DNA from: Nitrospira sp.
Lineage (GTDB): Bacteria; Nitrospirota; Nitrospiria; Nitrospirales; Nitrospiraceae
Assembly: GCA_009594995.1 (NCBI GenBank)
Contig: VOPR01000036.1
Location: 1 to 64,000, forward strand
DNA: 64,000 nt
Direction of reading: 5' to 3'
Made by a program: the position numbers and the translations under genes. The notes under the pieces are model-generated. The model made no database searches, was not told the origin of the DNA, and saw only the letters and a list, made by a program, of their open reading frames with translations. Shown piece after piece: positions 59,009-64,000 of the stretch; position 1 is the first letter of the stretch, and every line of letters begins with the position of its first letter.

Positions 59009-60736
59009 ATGAAACACACCACGACGCCATCGCAGACGGAGCCGGCAGCCAAGGGATTCTCTCCCGGGTTTGCCGCGCTCGGATTAGAAGCCTCGCTGTT
59101 GACCACCCTTGAGGCCTTGGGCTACGAAGAGCCCACCCCGATTCAGCGTGAAGCCATTCCTCCGCTCCTGGAGGGACGCGACCTGCTGGGTCAGGCCGCC
59201 ACGGGAACCGGCAAAACAGCGGCGTTTGCGCTGCCGCTCTTGCAGCGGATCGCTCACGGTCCACGGCAGCGCCCGACGGCGCTGGTGTTGGTGCCGACCA
59301 GGGAACTGGCCGTGCAGGTGAGTGAGGCGGTGCAGCGGTACGGGAAAGAACTCCGGATCTCGGTGCTGGCGTTATACGGCGGCCAGGCCATGGGACCGCA
59401 ATTGCAAGCGCTGCGGCGCGGGGTCGAAGTCATCGTGGCAACGCCGGGCCGGGCCTTGGATCATCTTCGCCGCAAGACCTTGAAACTCGCCGATTTGCAG
59501 GTGGTGGTACTGGACGAGGCGGACGAAATGCTCGACATGGGCTTCGCCGACGATCTCGATGCCATCCTCGAACAAACCCCGGCGACGAAACAGACGGCCT
59601 TGTTTTCGGCGACCATGCCGCCGCGGATTGCCTCCATTGCCCGTCGGCATTTGAAGAATCCGGTGGATGTCACCATTGCCCGCGAGCCGGTGAAGGCCGG
59701 GGCCGCGCCGCGCGTGCAGCAGACCGCGTACGTGGTGGCCCGCCAGCACAAGGTGTCGGCTCTGGCTCGCGTGCTGGACATTGCCACGCCCAAATCGGCC
59801 CTCGTCTTCTGCCGGACTCGGCTGGAAGTCGATGAAGTGACCGCGGCATTGAACAGTCGCGGGTATCGTGCCGAGGCCATTCATGGCGGTATGAGCCAGG
59901 TCCAGCGGGATCGCGTCATGCAGGCGTTTCGTACCGGACAGACCGAACTCCTCGTGGCTACCGACGTGGCTGCGCGCGGGTTGGACATTCCGTCCGTGTC
60001 GCATGTGATCAACTACGATTTGCCCTCATCGCTGGAAGTGTACGTCCATCGTATCGGACGAACTGGACGGGCCGGGCGTGAAGGCGCGGCCATGACCATT
60101 GTCGAGCCGCGCGAGCAGCGGCTGTTGCGTGCGGTAGAGCAGCATACCAAGGCGCGCATCACGATCGCCGCCGTTCCGTCGCTCGGAGATCTGTTGGCCA
60201 AACGGCTGGAACGAACGAAGGCGTCCATTCAGGAAACCTTGGAAGCGGGGGGGCTCGAGGATTTTCGCCGTGTGGTCGACGCGTTGTCTGCGACGGCGGA
60301 CCCGGCGGATATTGCCGCGGCGGCCATCAAGCTGGTCTATCGTTCGCACGGCGGGGATCGGGAGGAAGAAGAAATTCCGGCGGTGTCGATGCGGGCGCCG
60401 GAGCCCTATCGAGCGTCGCGGCCTGCGTATGGCTCGGCTCCTCAAGGCGATCGCGCACGTGCACCTCGAGGCGGTCCGAGTCGTGGTGGACGGGCACCTG
60501 GAACCGTGCGAGTCTACGTAGGGGCCGGACGGGCCGCGGGCATCAGGCCCGGCGATCTCGTCGGCGCGATTGCGAATGAAGCGGGTGTGCCATCCCGGAT
60601 GATCGGCGCGATCGAAGTCGAGGAGCGGTTCTCCCTGGTGGATGTGCAGGAAGAGGCGGCCAGGCAGATCATCGAAGCCCTCGGGCGGACGCGTATCAAG
60701 GGACAGAAGGTCCCGGTCCGGTTGTTTAGAGACTAG
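59009..60736 (+). CDS. DEAD-box ATP-dependent RNA helicase
   Basis: 575 residues from ATG 59009. Q motif and motif I (AATGTGKTAAFALPLL), motif II DEAD (VVLDEADEMLDMGF), SAT (FSATMP), and the C-terminal helicase block TDVAARGLDIPSVSHVINYDLP, HRIGRTGRAG. The last 75 residues (VRVYVGAGRAAGIRPGDLVG...) match the RNA-binding domain of DbpA/CsdA. It unwinds structured RNA, likely in ribosome assembly or mRNA decay. The palindromic element copy B begins 16 nt after the stop. Confidence 0.94.
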   Translation: MKHTTTPSQTEPAAKGFSPGFAALGLEASLLTTLEALGYEEPTPIQREAIPPLLEGRDLLGQAATGTGKTAAFALPLLQRIAHGPRQRPTALVLVPTRELAVQVSEAVQRYGKELRISVLALYGGQAMGPQLQALRRGVEVIVATPGRALDHLRRKTLKLADLQVVVLDEADEMLDMGFADDLDAILEQTPATKQTALFSATMPPRIASIARRHLKNPVDVTIAREPVKAGAAPRVQQTAYVVARQHKVSALARVLDIATPKSALVFCRTRLEVDEVTAALNSRGYRAEAIHGGMSQVQRDRVMQAFRTGQTELLVATDVAARGLDIPSVSHVINYDLPSSLEVYVHRIGRTGRAGREGAAMTIVEPREQRLLRAVEQHTKARITIAAVPSLGDLLAKRLERTKASIQETLEAGGLEDFRRVVDALSATADPADIAAAAIKLVYRSHGGDREEEEIPAVSMRAPEPYRASRPAYGSAPQGDRARAPRGGPSRGGRAPGTVRVYVGAGRAAGIRPGDLVGAIANEAGVPSRMIGAIEVEERFSLVDVQEEAARQIIEALGRTRIKGQKVPVRLFRD

Positions 60737-60752
60737 GTGAAGAGGCGGGCTG

Positions 60753-60820
60753 ATGGTCTCCGTGCTCGCGTAACGCGCGGTCTCAGCAGACCCTCCTTGG
60801 ACGCGTGCAGTGCAGACCAT
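60753..60820 (+). repeat. Palindromic intergenic element, copy B
   Basis: Second copy of the element at 43480-43574. It shares the blocks GTGCTCGCG, AACGCGCGG and TTGGACG. The inner hairpin is GGTCT-CAGC-AGACC (copy A: GGCTT-CAGA-AAGCC) and the outer stem is ATGGTCT (60753-60759) with AGACCAT (60814-60820). The arms differ from copy A in a compensating way. Confidence 0.8.
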
Positions 60821-60948
60821 ACAGACTGCGCGTTCCAAAGAAGCAGAAGGTCGTCTGGTACTGCTATTCAGCCAACACTCCGCCTGGCGGTACGCTGAGT
60901 CTGTTGACAAGATCTTCGCGTCGGGAACTTTGTGAGCCATGTGAATGT

Positions 60949-60974
60949 CGAGCCGTGAGGGTCCTCGCGGCTCG
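60949..60974 (+). terminator. Hairpin, possible terminator
   Basis: CGAGCCG-T-GAGG-GT-CCTC-G-CGGCTCG: 11 pairs in a 26-nt stem with a two-base turn. ATCGTTT follows. It lies 210 nt after the helicase gene. Confidence 0.5.
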
Positions 60975-61276
60975 ATCGTTTCCGTCTTAGCCCTTGTTGG
61001 CCGACGGGTTTTGCGCTACCATCCCGCACAGATATGATGCGTCTCACCCATGCCGTTGCCGGCTGCCTCGCCACCGTGAGGTTCTGTCGGCAGGTTGTGC
61101 GTCACACCTCATTCTCATAGTCGTGACAGGTCGACAGCCTTCGAGGATCATTCCGGCCGTAACTCACTACGGATGCGATCCGATGGGTTGTGACAGATGG
61201 CAGAACGTCAACCGTATGGTGCGGGTGCGGAGCAATGTTCCAGTGATGCAATGCAACGGACAAGACCGGTGGTGAC

Positions 61277-62839
61277 ATGGCGGTGACCCTCGCGCCGTGG
61301 AAAGCGGTGCTCCGCGACTGGCAGGCCAGGGCCGTGGCCGACGTGTTGGCGAAGCAGTGCGAGGACTATCTTGTGACCGCGACGCCCGCGGCGGGAAAAA
61401 CACGCTTCGCGCTCCGGATCGCCCATCACTACCTGGCCGAGCGGGCTGCGGGCCGTGTGCTGGTGGTCTGTCCGACGAACCATTTACGGACACAGTGGGC
61501 CTCGGCGGCCGGGCAGGCCGGAATTCAACTGGACCCGGCGTTGTCGAATGAGCAGGCTTGTGAGGCGCGTGACTATCACGGCGCGGTCGTGACCTATCAG
61601 CAGGTCTGCCTGGCGCCGGAAGTATTCCGGCGCGCCTGCCGCAGCCGGAAAACCCTGGTCATTCTCGACGAGTTGCACCATGCCGGAGACGGTAAGGATT
61701 GGGGCAAGGCGCTGCGGGAATCGTTCGGTGAGGCGGTGTTTCGCCTGGCATTGTCCGGCACTCCGTTTCGTTCCGATAACAATCCCATTCCCTATGTGCG
61801 GTACGAGCAGGGTGAAAGCCAGGCTGATTTTACCTATGGCTATTCGCATTCGATCCGCGACGGAGTCTGCCGTCCGATTCTCTTCCCGAGTTATGAGGGG
61901 GAACTGACCTGGTTGTCTGATGGGCGCGAGCATCGGGCCACGTTTGAGGACGGCTTGACCTTCGAGCGTCAGCGGGAGCGGCTCAAGACCGCGTTGCTTC
62001 AGGAAACGTGGCTTGGCCCGGTGTTGACCGACGCCCATGCCGAGTTGCAGCGACTTCGGAAGCAGGAGCAGGCGGATGCCGGCGGCCTGATCGTGACCAT
62101 GAATCAGGATCATGCGCGGCAAGTAGCCGATCTGGTCCACCGGCTTACGGGCCAGCGCGCGCAGATCGCCGTGTCCGACGATCCCTCCGCCTCGAAAACC
62201 ATCGAGACCTTTGCCCATCACAAGCAGCAGCAATGGCTGGTGGCGGTGAACATGGTCAGTGAAGGCGTCGATATTCCGCGCCTCAGGGTTGGAGTGTATG
62301 CGACCAACGTATTGACGGAGATGTATTTCCGCCAGGTCGTCGGGCGGTTCGTGCGGATGCAGGAGAAGGTGCCGAAGCCGCAACGGGCCTGGCTCTATCT
62401 GCCGAAGGATGCCACGCTGGTGCACTATGCCAAGCGCATCAAGGTTGAGCGCGATCATGTGCTCGAAGACATCATGCCGGCTGTGCAACGGACGCTCTTC
62501 GGCACGGCGGCAACGTCGCTGAAGGAATACATTCCGCTCAATGGCGTGGCCCGGCTCGATGCCTTGATCGGTGCGGATGAGGGCGAGCCCTCCGGAGAAG
62601 GAAAGGGGCAGCAGGAGCCGGCGGTGGCGCTGCACGATCAGAAGAATCTGTTGCGGGACAAACACCGCCTCCTTGTCGGGGCTGTCGCAAGAAAGTGCGG
62701 GATGGATCACCGGCAGCTCAATGCGGAATTGATCAAGCGGACCGGTGGCCGGGTCGATCAGGCGACGATCCCGCAATTGGAACGGCGGATTGCCCTGCTC
62801 GAAAAATGGCGAGATTCCGGCTTCGACAAGAAGCGTTGA
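61277..62839 (+). CDS. SF2 DEAD/DEAH-type helicase (DNA/RNA helicase, DELH box)
   Basis: 520 residues. Walker A variant TATPAAGKTRFALRIA (about 34-49), DELH box in VILDELHHAG (motif II), motif III LALSGTPFRSDNNPI, and C-terminal VNMVSEGVDIPRLRVGVYAT with the R-finger block RQVVGRFVRM. The arrangement resembles the XPB/type III restriction-like SF2 helicases that often belong to phage-defence or repair systems. The C-terminal 120 residues (KEYIPLNGVARLDALIGADE...) are family-specific. The Lys-rich pseudo-AAA gene follows after 82 nt. Confidence 0.9.
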   Translation: MAVTLAPWKAVLRDWQARAVADVLAKQCEDYLVTATPAAGKTRFALRIAHHYLAERAAGRVLVVCPTNHLRTQWASAAGQAGIQLDPALSNEQACEARDYHGAVVTYQQVCLAPEVFRRACRSRKTLVILDELHHAGDGKDWGKALRESFGEAVFRLALSGTPFRSDNNPIPYVRYEQGESQADFTYGYSHSIRDGVCRPILFPSYEGELTWLSDGREHRATFEDGLTFERQRERLKTALLQETWLGPVLTDAHAELQRLRKQEQADAGGLIVTMNQDHARQVADLVHRLTGQRAQIAVSDDPSASKTIETFAHHKQQQWLVAVNMVSEGVDIPRLRVGVYATNVLTEMYFRQVVGRFVRMQEKVPKPQRAWLYLPKDATLVHYAKRIKVERDHVLEDIMPAVQRTLFGTAATSLKEYIPLNGVARLDALIGADEGEPSGEGKGQQEPAVALHDQKNLLRDKHRLLVGAVARKCGMDHRQLNAELIKRTGGRVDQATIPQLERRIALLEKWRDSGFDKKR

Positions 62840-62921
62840 ACGGTTGAAGTATGGTAATGATGGATGGTCCGATCAGCGGGCGCATAATGTCATCAAGAAA
62901 TAATGTGAGGGGAAGAGAATA

Positions 62922-63491
62922 ATGGCTGGGAACAACGTGAAGCGGCCGGCAGGCGTAGGATCGAAGAAGGGGATGAAGAAGGTCGTCAAGAAGGGTGCGA
63001 AGAAGGCGGTGACCAAGAAAACGGCCCCGGCGCGCCGTGCAAAGGCGACCCGTACGAAGAAGCCATCAGTCGCAGTTGTGGTGCTGTCCGGATCCACCCC
63101 GTTGCGCCGGAACAAGGCGGCGGAGTTGGTGGCGGAAGAACTGCAGTTGGACTTAGCAAAGGTAAATCTCTCCTCGGTGGTCAGCCGGCGGGTCGGCGAG
63201 ACCGAAAAGAACATCAATCGGGTATTCGATGAAGCTGAGCGCAGCGGATCGATTCTGTTTTTTGACGGGGCGGATGCCCTATTCGGCAAGCGCAGGGCAG
63301 GCAAGGACGGCGCGAGCCACTATGCCGATGCCGGGGCGGCCCATCTCCTGCAACGCATCGAGGACCATAAGGGCCTGGTGATTCTGACGACTAACGGTAA
63401 AAGCCGGATTGATCAAGCCTTGTCGCGGCAGGCGCAGGTGTCGGTGATGGTGGGCATCAAGGGGAAAGCGCGGAAGAAAACGGCAGTCTGA
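62922..63491 (+). CDS. Lys-rich protein with degenerate AAA+ core (pseudo-ATPase), copy 2
   Basis: 189 residues. The N-terminal tail (1-48) is rich in Lys, Ala and Arg (GMKKVVKKGAKKAVTKKTAP), then an AAA+ core (about 49-170) close to copy 1: VVVLSGSTPLRRNKAAELVAEEL, VNLSSVVSRRVGETEKNINRV, and sensor-1 ILTTNGKSRID. The Walker A loop is lost as in copy 1, and the Walker B glutamate is also replaced (ILFFDGADALFGKR: Gly at 116). The AAA+ lid is absent and a short basic tail follows. So both copies lack nucleotide-binding residues and copy 2 has gone further. Basic tails suggest DNA or RNA binding. Confidence 0.85.
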   Translation: MAGNNVKRPAGVGSKKGMKKVVKKGAKKAVTKKTAPARRAKATRTKKPSVAVVVLSGSTPLRRNKAAELVAEELQLDLAKVNLSSVVSRRVGETEKNINRVFDEAERSGSILFFDGADALFGKRRAGKDGASHYADAGAAHLLQRIEDHKGLVILTTNGKSRIDQALSRQAQVSVMVGIKGKARKKTAV

Positions 63492-63530
63492 AGATTTTCG
63501 CTTCCAGACGTATTCAGCGTCCTGTGACGG

Positions 63531-63701
63531 CTATTCCGTTTCCTCGCTGGCCTCCAGGCACTTCGTGCATTGCTCGAGATCGGGCACGCCATGGGCGCTG
63601 CAAAAGTGCCGATGGCAAAGGCCGCAGAGCATAAAGGTCATTTTGATTCGATCATCCGCTTCGCAGTAGTAACAATTCTTCGCGGTTCTTGCCTTCGGCA
63701 T
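63531..63701 (-). CDS. Small Cys-rich zinc-binding protein, 56 aa
   Basis: Reverse-strand ATG 63701 to TAG 63531-63533 encodes MPKARTAKNCYYCEADDRIK, then MTFMLCGLCHRHFCSAHGVP and DLEQCTKCLEASEETE. Seven Cys plus several His form C-x2-C, C-x2-C-H-x-H-x-C-x2-H and C-x2-C patterns like a B-box/AN1-type or FYVE-like cross-brace binding two zinc ions. A GAGGAGAAGG ribosome-binding site precedes the ATG. Its stop is 40 nt from that of the convergent copy 2 pseudo-AAA gene. Confidence 0.75.
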   Translation of the reverse strand: MPKARTAKNCYYCEADDRIKMTFMLCGLCHRHFCSAHGVPDLEQCTKCLEASEETE

Positions 63702-63906
63702 GGTCCTTCTCCTCGAAACGTTCGTTCGTTCACCTGTGGTGTCATCGATTGAGCGGGCCGGTCGCTCCCGGCGCTGTTGCGCTTCGCCGTGGCTTCCAGG
63801 CCGATACCGGCATGGAGCGCAGCAGAACCTCTACCGATGACAGGGGGCGGGCAAGTCACCCAGGCCGAGTTAGCCTGAGGCGCTAAAGACAGCAAGAGGT
63901 GTGATC
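63702..63906. other. Gap at the window end
   Basis: About 200 nt with a short TTCGTTCGTTC repeat (about 63718-63729) and no gene, RNA or promoter that I can support. Confidence 0.4.
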
Positions 63907-64000
63907 GTGCTCGCGTTCATCTTTCCAAGAACCGTTGCCGGCTTGTATGGAAAGACGCCTCGTTATAACACATTTTCTCGAATGTCTGCGCGGCGGCATT
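63907..64000 (+). CDS. Possible start of a gene running off the window
   Basis: GTG 63907 has AGAGG 7 nt upstream and the frame stays open for 31 codons to the window end (begins V-L-A-F-I-F-P-R-T-V-A-G-L-Y-G-K). Too short to judge. The DNA here also holds an inverted repeat TCTTTCCA (63920-63927) / TGGAAAGA (63948-63955). Confidence 0.25.
   Translation, partial: MLAFIFPRTVAGLYGKTPRYNTFSRMSARRH

Larger units (their letters stand above)
60737..61276. other. Intergenic region between two helicase genes
   Basis: 540 nt containing copy B of the palindromic element and the hairpin at 60949-60974. The remaining 300 nt before the second helicase shows no gene I accept; a 28-codon ORF at about 61034 has no supporting signal. 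Confidence 0.5.

Noticed and set aside
60924..60951. GGAACTT-N16-GTCGA, similar to an RpoE-type ECF promoter
   Set aside because: It runs straight into a hairpin and leads to no nearby gene; ECF promoter sequences in this organism are unknown.
61034..61120. 28-codon ORF before the SF2 helicase
   Set aside because: No ribosome-binding site and no similarity; too short to support.
1..64000. CRISPR arrays, tRNA, rRNA, insertion sequences
   Set aside because: I looked for regular short repeats, TψC-like GGTTCGAATCC motifs and transposase-like proteins and found none.

Overview
The window is a stretch of bacterial chromosome of moderately high GC (about 60% by eye), with dense, mostly short-spaced genes. 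The gene set and style (F0-only ATP synthase cluster, paired M16 peptidases, Rny-YmdB, ArsM/Acr3/ArsS arsenic genes, many small secreted proteins and lipoproteins) fit the Nitrospirota, most likely a Nitrospira species. That placement is inference: the window has no rRNA, tRNA or nitrification gene to fix it.

Positions 1-33 kb are mainly core genome. In order: an MsbA-like ABC exporter (cut by the window start), a hidden 31-residue basic ribosomal-type protein, nadB, a small lytic transglycosylase, a pabB-pabC pair, the F0 part of ATP synthase (atpZ-B-E-F) without F1 genes, larE with a catalytic/non-catalytic M16 peptidase pair and rlmN, a Slt70-like transglycosylase, zapB-zapA, a probable structured RNA in the position where 6S RNA often lies, rny-ymdB, xseA-xseB-tlyA, a tiny coupled ORF, an NAD-dependent sugar epimerase, rhodanese, cutA, an M23 peptidase, fhs and hflK-hflC. 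Cell-envelope growth, division, RNA turnover and one-carbon/folate metabolism dominate.

Positions 28.8-34.6 kb form an arsenic island: arsR (leaderless, with an operator between -35 and -10), arsM, acr3, arsC on the plus strand, facing a minus-strand pair of a second, longer ArsM and the radical SAM enzyme ArsS. The plus-strand genes methylate, reduce and export arsenic; the ArsM-ArsS pair suggests synthesis of arsenosugar-type organoarsenicals. A second ArsR-type operator lies inside the operon before arsM. A truncated haemoglobin lipoprotein follows.

Positions 34.7-50 kb are accessory and envelope/stress genes: an ECF sigma factor whose ribosome-binding site is buried in a hairpin, its cupin anti-sigma partner, DUF2784, DUF488 and TfoX-like genes, lipoproteins, a Lys/Glu-rich secreted protein, a methyltransferase, a DUF4396-lipoprotein-outer-membrane barrel cluster, TPR proteins, and AEC and MFS transporters. 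Positions 50-64 kb hold small zinc-ribbon proteins, two paralogous Lys-rich proteins with a decayed AAA+ ATPase core, a GIY-YIG protein, a dihaem cytochrome c, a Crp/Fnr regulator, an outer-membrane barrel, inorganic pyrophosphatase, and two helicases.

Recurring themes: start codons only 5-8 nt behind a -10 box with no Shine-Dalgarno sequence (leaderless mRNAs); 4-nt stop/start overlaps coupling translation; and a palindromic intergenic element present twice with compensating base changes.
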